From Siccirubricoccus deserti (GTDB lineage: Bacteria > Pseudomonadota > Alphaproteobacteria > Acetobacterales > Acetobacteraceae), in NCBI RefSeq assembly GCF_014283215.1, contig NZ_JACOMF010000042.1, forward strand, positions 1-39,981: DNA of 39,981 nt. Reading direction: 5' to 3'. The notes beneath the pieces were generated by a model. That model searched no databases, was not told where the DNA came from, and saw only the letters and a program-made list of their open reading frames with translations. A program made the translations under genes and the position numbers. Positions 24,927-33,594 of this stretch are shown here, piece by piece. Positions within the stretch are counted from its first letter, which is position 1. The number at the start of each line of letters is the position of its first letter.

Positions 24927-25481
24927 GGCAGCCATTGCGAAGTCGGCAACGTCCAGCCTGCCTTCGGCGCCGAGCCGCTCAGCCTGTTCCGCTTCTCTCC
25001 GGCCGATACCGCCGATCTGACCGCGGCACTGGCGGTGGATCTCATCGGCATCGGCGCGCTGGAGCACGCGTTGCTCGAGGTCGTGCCGCAGTCGCGGCCG
25101 GAATTTGGGGCCGGCGACCGCCGCTGGTATCTCCGCCCATGCCTTCACCTACCCCGAACGGGTGCCGGATCCGGTGGCGCGCGAGGCGATGTTCGCCCGC
25201 CACTGGACCCAGCTGCAATTCTTCCGCCGGGAGCTGCTGGAGGATCTGGCGACGGCGGAGAAGATCACGCTGCACGCCAGCTATGGCTGCTCCACCTTGA
25301 GGCCCGTTGCCGGCTGTTCACTGCGCTGCGCCGCCATGGGCCGAAGACCCGGTAATACCCCGGGCCGGCCGATGCCAAACATCTGGGCGGCAGCCTGGGG
25401 GAGGTGGAGGAAAGGCTGATGCTCGGCCGGCTCGATGGCTTCGTCGGCATCCACCGGGCGATGCCGAACTTGCCGGATTGA
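24927..25481 (+). pseudogene. decayed uncharacterised gene, several frameshifts
   Basis: Three frames in succession make up one protein. It begins GSHCEVGNVQPAFGAEPLSL, then FRFSPADTADLTAALAVDL; after about 25130 another frame reads AHAFTYPERVPDPVAREAMF and then HWTQLQFFRRELLEDLATAEK; a last frame reads GRLDGFVGIHRAMPNLPD before TGA at 25479-25481. The pattern (a GxxCExGxVQ...GAEPLxLFRF opening and a FxRRxLEDL segment) resembles an uncharacterised family in related bacteria, as I recall it. The start codon is not recoverable. At least two indels make it non-functional. Confidence 0.5.
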
Positions 25482-25603
25482 CTGAAGCCCTGCCGTGCGG
25501 CGCATGCGCTGTGGCAAGAGTGGCGGAAGGAGCAGGGCGGATTAGCGCCGGTAAGGAGGGAACACCGGAGCCCCCGCAAGGCCATGCAGCGGTTTTGCGG
25601 GAG

Positions 25604-26500
25604 TCAGGGCGCGGGGTAGTCACCGGCGTTAAGCACCCAGCCGGAGGTCGCGGAGAAATCCGCCCGCGGCGGGCAGAACACATCGACCAGCGTGTTCATT
25701 CCCGCGCCCACCGCCTGGGTGGTGTGGATCGCCGGCGGTGGGATGACGCAGACCGAGGGGCTGCCGCACTCATGGTGCTCATCCGCCCGCCACTTGGTCA
25801 TGTCGGTGGTCCAGGGCCAGCGCAGATGGTGGGTGAAGGCGCCTTCCAGCGCCAGCGAGCCCTGCTCGAAATCGTCGTGGTGGTGCGGCGACATCTTGCG
25901 CGGATCGCGCTTGCCGGGCCAGCCGTAAAGGCAGTTCACCATCAGCGTGGTGCAGCGGAAGATGCGGCCGAAGCGGTCGGGCGAGGCGGGCACGTCCAGG
26001 CTGTAGGCACGCACCTTGAAGCCGCCGGGCGGCGCGGGCCAGGACACGGCGGGCGCCACATGCCGATGCGGCGTCGCATAGGCCGCGGCATTGCCGCAGC
26101 TGGCGGCGAGATCCGCCGAAGCCGTGGTCAGGATGCGCCACAGCATGCCGCCCTTGACCATCCGCAGGCTGCTGTCGCCCGGCGGCAGCACCACCAGGCT
26201 GTGCCCGGCGATGCGTTCGGTGCCCGCCGGGGTCGTCACCTCCACCACGGTCGCGGCATCAGGCAGCAGCGCCATATATTCATCGGGCTGGGCGGTGCGG
26301 GCGAGCACCGCGCCGGGTTGAGTCTCGCTACAGGCGACAAGGAAATTCTGTCCGCGCGTCAGCCAGGTGCGGGCCAGCGGCTCCACCTGCTGCGGCGGCT
26401 CGCGGTCGTAATGGCCGAGGCTCGCGGCATCGAAGGGGCCGTTGGTCGGCTTCGCGGTGGCGGCGGCGAGCCGCGCACGCGGGTCGGTGTTGTCGTACAT
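25604..26500 (-). CDS. cupin-fold hypothetical protein
   Basis: A 298-residue protein from ATG 26500. The first 63 bp of the longer ORF lack a ribosome site, whereas AGAGGGACAGG precedes this start. Two beta-rich halves suggest a bicupin. The first has VVEVTTPAGTERIAGHSLVVLPPGDSSL. The second has SPHHHDDFEQGSLALEGAF, a likely metal site (three His and a Glu), followed by the partner strand PSVCVIPPPAIHTTQAVG, with His closing the site. No signal peptide is seen. The specific activity is unknown. It is divergent from the M20 amidohydrolase across 200 bp, so the pair may act in one catabolic pathway. Confidence 0.7.
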   Translation of the reverse strand: MYDNTDPRARLAAATAKPTNGPFDAASLGHYDREPPQQVEPLARTWLTRGQNFLVACSETQPGAVLARTAQPDEYMALLPDAATVVEVTTPAGTERIAGHSLVVLPPGDSSLRMVKGGMLWRILTTASADLAASCGNAAAYATPHRHVAPAVSWPAPPGGFKVRAYSLDVPASPDRFGRIFRCTTLMVNCLYGWPGKRDPRKMSPHHHDDFEQGSLALEGAFTHHLRWPWTTDMTKWRADEHHECGSPSVCVIPPPAIHTTQAVGAGMNTLVDVFCPPRADFSATSGWVLNAGDYPAP

Positions 26501-26700
26501 CCTGTCCCTCTTCCTGGCGCGGAACTTGGGCCGCCGCACCAGTGCTGCCTGGTTTCGCAGCACTGGCGCCGCCGCTTCGCCCGTAATTGGACGATAGGCG
26601 ATCAGTCCACGCTGTCCAGCGCGCAGAGTCGATCAGCAGGCCATTGCCGAAGCCGCGGCAGCGCGGCACGCTTTTGCGCCGCAATACCGGGATTTCCGCC

Positions 26701-27903
26701 ATGCCGCTGATCGACACCGCACGCTTCCTCCGCGACCTCAACGAACTGCGGCAGATCGGCCGGTACAAGACCGGAGTGCACCGCCCGACCTATTCGCCGC
26801 AGGATATGGAAAGCCGCCGCTGGCTGCTGCAACGGCTGGAGGAATGCGGGCTGAAGGCGGAGATCGACGGCATCGGCAATGTCTTCGGCCGGCACAAGGG
26901 GCCGGGGCCGCATCTGCTGGTCGGCAGCCATATCGAGAGCCAGAATCAGGCTGGCTGGCTGGATGGCGCGCTCGGCGTCGTGGCCGGCGTCGCGCTGGCA
27001 CGGGCCGGGCTGCCGGTGGATGTCGCCGCCTTCGCCGATGAGGAAGGGCATTTCGAGGGCGGCTTCCTCGGCAGCAAGTCGATCATCGGGATCCTCGGCG
27101 AGGAGGAGATCGACCGCAGCCGCAGCCGCAACGACGGCACGCCGCTGCGCGATGCGCTGGCTGCCGCGGGCCTTGCCGGCAAGCCGCGGCTCCGGCTCGA
27201 CTCTGGCCGCTACAAGGGCTTCTTCGAGATGCACATCGAGCAGGGGACGCAGCTGGAGAATGCCGGGCTGCGCGCCGGCGTGGTGACGGGCATCGTCGCG
27301 ATCTGGCAGTGGCGCATCACCATCGAGGGCATGCAGGACCATGCCGGCGGCACCACCATGGCGGAGCGGCGCGACGCGGGCCTGGCCGCGGTGCGGCTGC
27401 TGGCGATGATCGACCAGGAGTTCCCGAAGCACTGCGGTCCACGCAGCACCTGGACCTGCGGCCGCATCACGGTGGAGCCGGGGGCGCCGAGCATCATCCC
27501 GGGCAGGGCCGACATCCTCTTCCAGTTCCGCGACATCGATATGGCGGTGCTGGAGCGGCTGGAAGCCTGCCTTCGCGCCTGCGTGCAGGAGAGCAACCGG
27601 CGCGAGCGCACGGTGGCGACATTGACCAACATCAGCAAGTCGCTGCCCGCACCCTGCGACCCGGCGATGATGGCAGCGCTGGACACGGTCGCCGAGAGGC
27701 ATGCCCCCGGCCTCTGGCAACGCATGCCGAGCGGCGCCGGGCATGATGCGCAATACATTGCCCGGGTGATGCCGGTGGCGATGCTCTTCACCCCGAGTAT
27801 CAAGGGCATCAGCCACCATTGGGCGGAGGACACCAGGGAGGAGGATCTGGCGGTGTGCTGCGAGATTCTCGGCGACGCCGCGGCGGCCTACCTTAAGGGG
27901 TAG
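26701..27903 (+). CDS. M20-family Zn amidohydrolase (hydantoinase/carbamoylase type)
   Basis: A 400-residue protein from ATG 26701. It has the layout of N-carbamoyl-L-amino-acid hydrolases and allantoate amidohydrolases: VGSHIESQNQAGWLDGALG (first metal His and Asp), AFADEEGHFEGGFLGS (bridging Glu pair), MHIEQGTQLE, the dimerisation domain with GMQDHAGGTTMAERRDA, and a closing SGAGHDAQYIA with the last His. The first motif usually reads GSH(L/I)D; here it is GSHIE, a conservative change. It hydrolyses a C-N bond of a ureido or amide compound. Substrate unknown. Divergent from the cupin gene. Confidence 0.88.
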   Translation: MPLIDTARFLRDLNELRQIGRYKTGVHRPTYSPQDMESRRWLLQRLEECGLKAEIDGIGNVFGRHKGPGPHLLVGSHIESQNQAGWLDGALGVVAGVALARAGLPVDVAAFADEEGHFEGGFLGSKSIIGILGEEEIDRSRSRNDGTPLRDALAAAGLAGKPRLRLDSGRYKGFFEMHIEQGTQLENAGLRAGVVTGIVAIWQWRITIEGMQDHAGGTTMAERRDAGLAAVRLLAMIDQEFPKHCGPRSTWTCGRITVEPGAPSIIPGRADILFQFRDIDMAVLERLEACLRACVQESNRRERTVATLTNISKSLPAPCDPAMMAALDTVAERHAPGLWQRMPSGAGHDAQYIARVMPVAMLFTPSIKGISHHWAEDTREEDLAVCCEILGDAAAAYLKG

Positions 27904-28119
27904 CCTGCGCCGCCGGCCCCGGCGGGACATGCGCGGTGACGATGCGCCAGCGCCGCCTTCGCCGTCGGGCTGCCGCCGGCGGCGAAATACCCGGCGAAAG
28001 CGTCCAGGGCGAAGGCCGGTGGGACTGTCATTGGCGCAATGCTTCAGCAGATCTTCGGCGGCGCGCAGCAGCGCGCTACCCGGCGCCAGCATCCGGGTGA
28101 TCGCCACGCGCCGCTTCAT
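27904..28119 (-). pseudogene. possible decayed minus-strand gene
   Basis: Between the amidohydrolase and the hydroxyacid dehydrogenase, one minus-strand frame starts RRVAITRMLAPGSALLRAAE, and a second, offset frame gives VPPAFALDAFAGYFAAGGSP. Together they look like one helical protein broken by an indel near 28020. No family is recognised and it may be chance in G/C-rich DNA. Confidence 0.25.
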
Positions 28120-28143
28120 GCTGCCAGAACGCCTGAAGGTCGT

Positions 28144-28169
28144 GCTCTAGAGGCGTTTGACCCTAGAGC
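28144..28169 (-). terminator. hairpin downstream of the hydroxyacid dehydrogenase
   Basis: GCTCTAG and CTAGAGC form a perfect 7-bp stem with a 12-base loop, 11 bases beyond the stop of the minus-strand dehydrogenase. A third GCTCTAG (28178-28184) overlaps the stop codon itself. Confidence 0.4.
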
Positions 28170-28180
28170 CATAATCCGCT

Positions 28181-29146
28181 CTAGCCGGCGCGCAGTTCAC
28201 GCACCGGCTTGCCGGCCATGTATCCCTCGATCGCCTCCACCGCGGCGGCGAAGTAGACCCGATAATTCTCCTCGGTGACGTAGCCGAGATGCGGCGTCAG
28301 CACGGTGTTCGGCGCGGTGAGGATCGGATGGCCGGGCGGCAGCGGCTCGGTGTCGAAGACATCGAGCCCGGCCCCGGCGATGCGGCCCTCCTGCAATGCC
28401 GCGATCAGCGCCGCCTGATCGATCAGCGGCCCGCGGCTGCTGTTGACGATGACCGCCGTACGCTTCATCCGCGCCAGATCGCCGGCGCCGATGATGCCGC
28501 GCGAACGCTCCGACAGCACCAGATGCAGGGTGACCACGTCGGCCTGCTCCAGCAGCGCCTCCTTGCTCACCTTGGTGGCGCCCGCGGCGGCGGCCTTCTC
28601 CTCGGTCAGGTTCGGGCTCCAGCCGATGAGCTTCATCCCGAAGGCGGCACCTACCTTGGCGACTCGGCTGCCGAGGTTGCCGAGCCCGACGACGCCGAGG
28701 GTCTTGCCCTCCAGCGTGCTGCCAAGCCTGACCTGCCAGCGGCCGTTGCGCAGGCTGGCCTCCTGCTCCGGGATGTGCCGCAGCAGCGACAGGATCAGCC
28801 CCCAGGTGAGGTCGACGGTCGGGTGCCCGTCGCTCGGCGTGCCGCAGACGGTAATGCCGCGCTCGGCGGCGGCCTCCATGTCAATGGAGCGGTTGCGCGG
28901 GCCGGTGGTGATCAGCAGCTTGAGGTTGGGCAGGCGCTCCAGCAGCGCCCGCGGGAAGGGCGTACGTTCGCGCATGATCAGCAGCGCGTCGAAGGGCGCG
29001 AGCCGCGTCACCAGCGCTTCGAGGTTGGTGATGGTATCGCGGAACACGTCGATCCGCAGACTGTCCGGCAGCCGGTCCCAGGGGCCGAGCGCCAGGGTGA
29101 CGCCCTGGTAGTCGTCGAGGATGCCGAGGCGGGTGAGTGTGGGCAT
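28181..29146 (-). CDS. D-2-hydroxyacid dehydrogenase, NAD-dependent
   Basis: A 321-residue protein. I chose the ATG at 29146 because GGAGGAAA lies just upstream; an ATG at 29161 is part of that ribosome site. The Rossmann motif is GVVGLGNLGSRVAKVGAAFG. The catalytic set is complete: Arg in VNSSRGPLID, Glu in FDTEPLPPGHP and His in TPHLGYVTEENY. It reduces a 2-keto acid or oxidises a D-2-hydroxy acid. Phosphoglycerate, hydroxypyruvate and D-lactate-type substrates cannot be separated from sequence. It lacks the C-terminal ACT domain of long SerA enzymes. Confidence 0.9.
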   Translation of the reverse strand: MPTLTRLGILDDYQGVTLALGPWDRLPDSLRIDVFRDTITNLEALVTRLAPFDALLIMRERTPFPRALLERLPNLKLLITTGPRNRSIDMEAAAERGITVCGTPSDGHPTVDLTWGLILSLLRHIPEQEASLRNGRWQVRLGSTLEGKTLGVVGLGNLGSRVAKVGAAFGMKLIGWSPNLTEEKAAAAGATKVSKEALLEQADVVTLHLVLSERSRGIIGAGDLARMKRTAVIVNSSRGPLIDQAALIAALQEGRIAGAGLDVFDTEPLPPGHPILTAPNTVLTPHLGYVTEENYRVYFAAAVEAIEGYMAGKPVRELRAG

Positions 29147-29276
29147 GGGGGTTTCCTCCAATGCCGCTCACTGCGCCGGATGCGCGCCCGCAGGTCAACC
29201 CCACCAACCGTGGCTCTTCGTTCATGCTGGCGACGTCACGCCTCCCCAGCGCAGGCGCACAATGCGCATCCTCGAT

Positions 29277-31115
29277 TCATGCACGCAGCGCGCGCAATGC
29301 ATTGACGATCGCGGCGACATTGATCGCCTCCTGCAGCAGCGCGCCCTGCACCGGCGTGAGCCACCCCGCCGCCGCGGCGAGCATGCCGGCGGTAGCAAGG
29401 CCGATGCCGGCGCCGCCGCTCTGCAAGGCGATGCGGCGGCTGCGGCGGGCGATGCGGATCGCCTCCACCACCCCGTCGATGCGGTCGACCAGCACCACCG
29501 CATCAGCCGCCTGGGCGTTGGCGGCGGCACCCCTGGCGCCCATCGCCACGCCGACATCGGCGGTGGCCAGGGCCGGTGCGTCCTTCACCCCGTCGCCCAG
29601 CATCAGCACCGGGCCCTCGGGCTTCTCGCGCAGCACCGCGGCGACCTTCTCCGCCGGGCTGCGGCCGGCCAGCACCGCATCGGCGCCGACCTGCCGGCCA
29701 ACCGCCTCCGCCACCTCGGCACGATTGCCCGAGAGCAGTACCACTCGCTGGATGCCGGCGGCGCGGGCGGCGGCCAGGGTCGCCGACGCCTCCGGCCGTA
29801 GCGGATCGGCCAGCAGCAGCACCGCCGCCGGTGTCCCATCCACCGCCACCAGGCTGCGCACCGTGCCTGGCAGATGCGCGCCATCCGGTGGGAAGTTGCC
29901 CGGCGCGACATGGTTGGCGATGAACTCGGCGCCGCCCACTGCCACCGCATGCCCTTCCACCCGGCCGGCGACGCCAGCCCCAGTGGCTTCCTGCACCTCC
30001 TCCGGTGCCGCCAGCGCAAGCCCGCGGTGCCGCGCCGCCGCCACCAGCCCGGCCGCAACGGCATGGCCGGAGGCCTGCCCCAGCGAGGCGGCCAGCCGCA
30101 GCACCTCCTCCGCCGACAGGGCGCCGAGCGGTTGCGCCTCGACCAGCCGGATCTGCCCGACGGTCAAGGTCCCGGTCTGGTCGAGCAGCATCACCCGGAC
30201 CCGCGCCAGCGCCTCCAGCGCCGCGCCGCCCTTCACCAGCACTCCGGCGGCGGCGGCCCGCGACAGGCCCCCGACCAGCGCCACCGGCACCGCCAGGATC
30301 AGCGGGCAGGGTGTTGCCACCATCAGCACCGCCAGCGCCCGCAGCGGGTCGCCCGAGGCGAGCCAGGCGGCGCCGCCGATCGCCACCGTCGCGGCAAGGA
30401 AGCCCAGCGCCCAGCGGTCGGCCAGCCGCGCCATCGGCGGTCGCTCGGCCTGGGCCTGCTCCACCAGCCGGATGATCCCCGCATAGGTGCTCTCGGCGGC
30501 CGGCCTTTCGACCAGCAGGTCGAAGGCCTCGCCGATGTTGATGGCGCCGGAGAAGACCGGGTCGCCAGCCGGCAGCCGCAGCGGCATCGCCTCGCCGGTC
30601 AACGCCGTGGCATCCAGCACCGCGGGGCCGAGGGTGTGGCCGTCGACCGGCACCATCTCGCCCTGGCGGATCAGCAGCCGGTCACCGGGCCGAAGGGTGG
30701 TCAGCGGCACCACCTCCAGCGCCCCGTCCGCGTGGCGGGTCGCCTGACGCGGCTGGCGGGTCAGCAGAGCGGTCATCTCGCGCCGTGCCCGCCCTTCCGC
30801 GAAATCCCTGAGGAAGGTACCGCTGGTGAACATCAGCGCGACCACCGCGCCGGCCAGGGGCTCGCCCAATGCCAGCGCCCCGCTCATGGACAGCGCCGAC
30901 AGCAGGTCGAACCCGGCAGTCCCGCCGCCGAGCCGGCGCAGGATATCGCGCAGCAGCACCGCCAGCACCGGCAGGGTGGCGAGGCCGAGAACCAGTGGCG
31001 CCGCCGCCGGCCATACCGCCCTCAGCAGCAGCCCGAGCGCCAGCCCGCCCGCTGCCCAGCCGAGCAGGCTGCGGCGCAGCCGGTGCCGGCCCGCTGCCGG
31101 ATCCGACTGCTTCAT
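29277..31115 (-). CDS. heavy-metal P1B-type ATPase with altered DKTGT and GDGxND motifs
   Basis: A 612-residue protein from ATG 31115. There is no N-terminal metal-binding domain. TM pairs precede the actuator domain (TALTGEAMPL); the metal-channel helix has T268-P-C-P-L. The phosphorylation site reads D312-Q-T-G-T-L-T instead of the near-universal DKTGT, and the hinge reads G507-D-G-V-K511-D instead of GDGxND. The nucleotide-domain HP locus reads SGHAVA. Each of the first two changes needs a single base change from the usual codon (AAG to CAG; AAC to AAG). The ORF is otherwise intact. The conserved Lys and Asn help bind Mg-ATP and the phosphoenzyme, so activity may be lost or changed. The transported metal is unknown. 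Confidence 0.88.
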   Translation of the reverse strand: MKQSDPAAGRHRLRRSLLGWAAGGLALGLLLRAVWPAAAPLVLGLATLPVLAVLLRDILRRLGGGTAGFDLLSALSMSGALALGEPLAGAVVALMFTSGTFLRDFAEGRARREMTALLTRQPRQATRHADGALEVVPLTTLRPGDRLLIRQGEMVPVDGHTLGPAVLDATALTGEAMPLRLPAGDPVFSGAINIGEAFDLLVERPAAESTYAGIIRLVEQAQAERPPMARLADRWALGFLAATVAIGGAAWLASGDPLRALAVLMVATPCPLILAVPVALVGGLSRAAAAGVLVKGGAALEALARVRVMLLDQTGTLTVGQIRLVEAQPLGALSAEEVLRLAASLGQASGHAVAAGLVAAARHRGLALAAPEEVQEATGAGVAGRVEGHAVAVGGAEFIANHVAPGNFPPDGAHLPGTVRSLVAVDGTPAAVLLLADPLRPEASATLAAARAAGIQRVVLLSGNRAEVAEAVGRQVGADAVLAGRSPAEKVAAVLREKPEGPVLMLGDGVKDAPALATADVGVAMGARGAAANAQAADAVVLVDRIDGVVEAIRIARRSRRIALQSGGAGIGLATAGMLAAAAGWLTPVQGALLQEAINVAAIVNALRALRA

Positions 31116-31150
31116 GGCTGCCGTCTCGGGCCCATCGTGATGTGGCGCCG

Positions 31151-31597
31151 TTACGCCGGCGGCAGCAGCAGCCGGGTCGCCGCCTCGCGCAGCCGGGGCG
31201 GCAGCGGCACCGCACGGTCCTGCTGGGCACGGGATACGTAGACGTGGATGAAATAGGCCTCGGCGCTCGCCGCATCCTCGTCGTTGCGGAAGACGCCAAG
31301 CTCGTAGCGGATGGAGGAGGTGCCGAGCCGGCCGCATCGGATGCCGCAGGTGACGCGGTCAGGAAAGGTGATGGGCGCCAGATAGCGGCACTGGGTCTCC
31401 ACCACCAGCCCGACCTCGGTGCTGGTGGCGAGGTCGAGCACCTGGTTCTGCATCAGGAACAGCGCCACCGCGGTGTCGATGAAGCTGTAGTAGGTGACGT
31501 TGTTGACATGGCCGTAGACGTCATTGTCCATCCAGCGTGTCGGCATCTCGGTGAACCAGCGGTAGTCGGCGCGGGTCGGCACCGCCGGCCGGCTCAT
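31151..31597 (-). CDS. acyl-CoA thioesterase, hotdog fold (4HBT type)
   Basis: A 148-residue protein from ATG 31597. It carries the 4-hydroxybenzoyl-CoA thioesterase signature: TRWMDNDVYGHVNNVTYYSFIDTA, with the catalytic Asp in DNDVYGHVNN, followed by VVETQCRYLAPITFPD and VTCGIRCGRLGTSSIRYEL. Normal length for the family. Its start overlaps the stop of the upstream NMT1-like gene in an ATGA, so the two are translationally coupled. It hydrolyses an acyl- or aroyl-CoA. Substrate unknown. Confidence 0.88.
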   Translation of the reverse strand: MSRPAVPTRADYRWFTEMPTRWMDNDVYGHVNNVTYYSFIDTAVALFLMQNQVLDLATSTEVGLVVETQCRYLAPITFPDRVTCGIRCGRLGTSSIRYELGVFRNDEDAASAEAYFIHVYVSRAQQDRAVPLPPRLREAATRLLLPPA

Positions 31598-32481
31598 GCG
31601 AGCGCCTCCTCGACGATCGCTGCATCGACGCAGGCCTCGAAGGGCAGGATATGCGTCATCGCCCCGGCGGCGACCATGGCGCGGCCGAGCCTCTCCAGCG
31701 CCTCGGGCGGGAAGCGTGGCCCCGCGCCCCAGAGGTCGAGCGCCTGGTAGCGGGCGATAGCGCGGCGGCGGTGGTCCTCCGGCACATCGGCGAAGCGCGG
31801 CGCCAGCAGCGCGGCGACCTCGGCCGCCGGGGCGGCGCGGAGGAAGCGCAGGCTCTCGTCCATGGCGCGGATCATCGCCATCAGCTCCGGCCGCCGCGCC
31901 GCGATCCCGGCCTCGGTGGCGTAGAAGGCGGTATAGGCGGTCAGGCCGCGGTTGGCCTGGGCGTGCAGCACCGCGCCGCCGGCGTCCTCCACCCGGCAGG
32001 CGAAGGGCTCGAACATCTGGGCAATATCGAGGTCGCCGCTGGTGACCGCCGCGGCATTCTCCGCCATGCCCGGCCCTGCCGGCGGCGGCAGCGGCGGCAG
32101 CCCGGCCTCGGCGAGGTCGCCAGCCAGGCACCAGACCGGCGTCGGCACCTCGGAAACCAGCCCGACCCGCGTCCCGGCGAGATCCGCCAGGGTGAAGCCT
32201 GGGCGCGGCGCCGGGCCCATCAGCAGGAAGGGGTCGCGCATCACCACGGCGCAGAAGCTGCGCAGCGTGCAGGACGGATCGCGGCTGCGCATCAACATCG
32301 GCCGCATCGGCCCGGACCAGGCAAGGTCGGCCTCGCCGGCCAGCAGCTTCGCCGCGGCGGCATCGGTGCCGCCGGCATCGACCAGCCGCACCTCGCCCCC
32401 CTGGCGGGCGAAGGCCCCGCGCGCCTCGGCCAGATAGAAGGGGGCGTAGAACAGGGCCCGGAAGGGCTGCAGCAGGGTCAT
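31594..32481 (-). CDS. NMT1/THI5-like substrate-binding protein without a signal peptide
   Basis: A 295-residue protein from ATG 32481; an upstream Arg/Pro-rich extension to 32529 looks non-coding. It has the periplasmic-binding-protein-II fold of the NMT1/SsuA type: FYAPFYLAEARGAFARQGGE at the N-terminus, AKLLAGEADLAW, LADLAGTRVGLVSEVPTP, and GDLDIAQMFEPFA. Relatives are normally secreted ABC receptors for nitrate, sulfonates or pyrimidine precursors. Here the fold begins within the first ten residues and no signal peptide is present, so the protein is probably cytosolic. No ABC permease or ATPase lies nearby. Its coupling to a thioesterase suggests an enzyme or sensor role, as in THI5. Confidence 0.75.
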   Translation of the reverse strand: MTLLQPFRALFYAPFYLAEARGAFARQGGEVRLVDAGGTDAAAAKLLAGEADLAWSGPMRPMLMRSRDPSCTLRSFCAVVMRDPFLLMGPAPRPGFTLADLAGTRVGLVSEVPTPVWCLAGDLAEAGLPPLPPPAGPGMAENAAAVTSGDLDIAQMFEPFACRVEDAGGAVLHAQANRGLTAYTAFYATEAGIAARRPELMAMIRAMDESLRFLRAAPAAEVAALLAPRFADVPEDHRRRAIARYQALDLWGAGPRFPPEALERLGRAMVAAGAMTHILPFEACVDAAIVEEALA

Positions 32482-32706
32482 CGGGCGCAAGCAGGTGCTC
32501 CTTGGCGCCGTCCCGGCGGGGCGCGGCATGGCGTGGATCAGGCGCCATTATGCCGCCATCGCGGCCGGCGCACAGGGCGGCCGCCGATTCCCCGCGCCGG
32601 ATGCCGCATTCGGGCTTCGCCGCGCGGCTTGCCGCCGCTATAGACCCCGGGCGGGTCGGCGCTCCATGCTGTCCAGCCAACCCCCGAGATTCGTGTCGAG
32701 TCCCCT

Positions 32707-33453
32707 TTGAGCCAGACGCTGCCAGAGACGTTCCGATTGCGCGCCGGCAATTTCAACCTGCTGGTTCTGCGGTTGCTCGACCCACGGCCGGAGGCGGTGC
32801 TGCCCGCGCTCGGCGACCAGTTCCGCCGGGCGCCCGGCTTCCTGCGCTTCGCCCCTATCGTCATCGGCCTTGGTGACCTGGAAGCGGCGCCGGAGGAGGT
32901 GGATTTCCGGGCACTGATCGAAGGGCTGCATGCGCTGGAGATCGTGCCGATCGGCACCAGCGGCGGCTCCGCCGCCATGCGCAAGGAAGCCCTGGCGGCC
33001 GGCCTGCCGCCGCTGCGCGCCGTCGGCGGCAAGGATGCCGAGGAACTGCCCGCCGCCGCGCCGCCGCCTGCCGCCGAGCCGACCGAGCCCGCGCCGGCCG
33101 GGCCGGATTTCCAGGGTTCCGGACGCAGCGCGATGGTGGTGACGGAGCCGGTGCGGTCCGGCCAGCGGATTTATGCCCAGGGCGCCGACCTGATCGTCAC
33201 CGGCACGGTCAACCCGGGCGCCGAGGTGATTGCCGATGGCAATATCCATGTTTATGGCGCGCTGCGCGGCCGGGCCGTGGCCGGAGCCCAGGATGACACC
33301 GAGGCGCGGATCTTCGCCTTGCATTTCGACCCCGAGCTGATCGCCATCGCCGGCTTCTACGCGGTGCGCGAGCAATTGGGGGATGCGCCGATCGGCCGCC
33401 CGACACAGGTGCGGCTGGACGGTGAGGAGTTGCGGTTCGCGCCGCTGGGCTAG
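32707..33453 (+). CDS. minC: septum site-determining protein MinC
   Basis: A 248-residue protein with a TTG start at 32707; no better in-frame start exists upstream. Residues 8-105 form the MinC N domain (FRLRAGNFNLLVLRLLD, LGDQFRRAPGFLRFAPIVIGL) that inhibits FtsZ polymerisation. An Ala/Pro-rich linker (about 118-138) leads to the C-terminal beta-helix (VRSGQRIYAQGADLIVTGTV, GAEVIADGNIHVYGALRGRAVAG, ARIFALHFDPELIAIAG), which dimerises and binds MinD. First gene of a minC-minD-minE operon. Confidence 0.95.
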   Translation: MSQTLPETFRLRAGNFNLLVLRLLDPRPEAVLPALGDQFRRAPGFLRFAPIVIGLGDLEAAPEEVDFRALIEGLHALEIVPIGTSGGSAAMRKEALAAGLPPLRAVGGKDAEELPAAAPPPAAEPTEPAPAGPDFQGSGRSAMVVTEPVRSGQRIYAQGADLIVTGTVNPGAEVIADGNIHVYGALRGRAVAGAQDDTEARIFALHFDPELIAIAGFYAVREQLGDAPIGRPTQVRLDGEELRFAPLG

Positions 33454-33458
33454 GGCAG

Positions 33459-33484
33459 CTTCCGTTCACATGGGATCACGGAAG
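33459..33484 (+). terminator. weak hairpin between minC and minD
   Basis: CTTCCGT pairs with ACGGAAG (7 bp, 12-base loop) a few bases after the minC stop. The 141-bp gap to minD could contain a partial terminator or a second promoter, but no clear -35/-10 pair is seen. Confidence 0.3.
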
Positions 33485-33594
33485 TTGCTCTATCGCATTG
33501 TTGGCAGGGCAGAATCACGTCGTCGGGCGATGCCGCCCGGCGGCGATATGCTCTAGAACCAGGGGACGGGGAGCTGCAGAGGGGGGATGCGTGC

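Noticed and set aside
26602-28119. 505-codon minus-strand open frame
   Set aside because: It is antisense to the M20 amidohydrolase, whose metal motifs are unmistakable. Only the first part of the frame, beyond the hydrolase, could be a relic and is listed separately.
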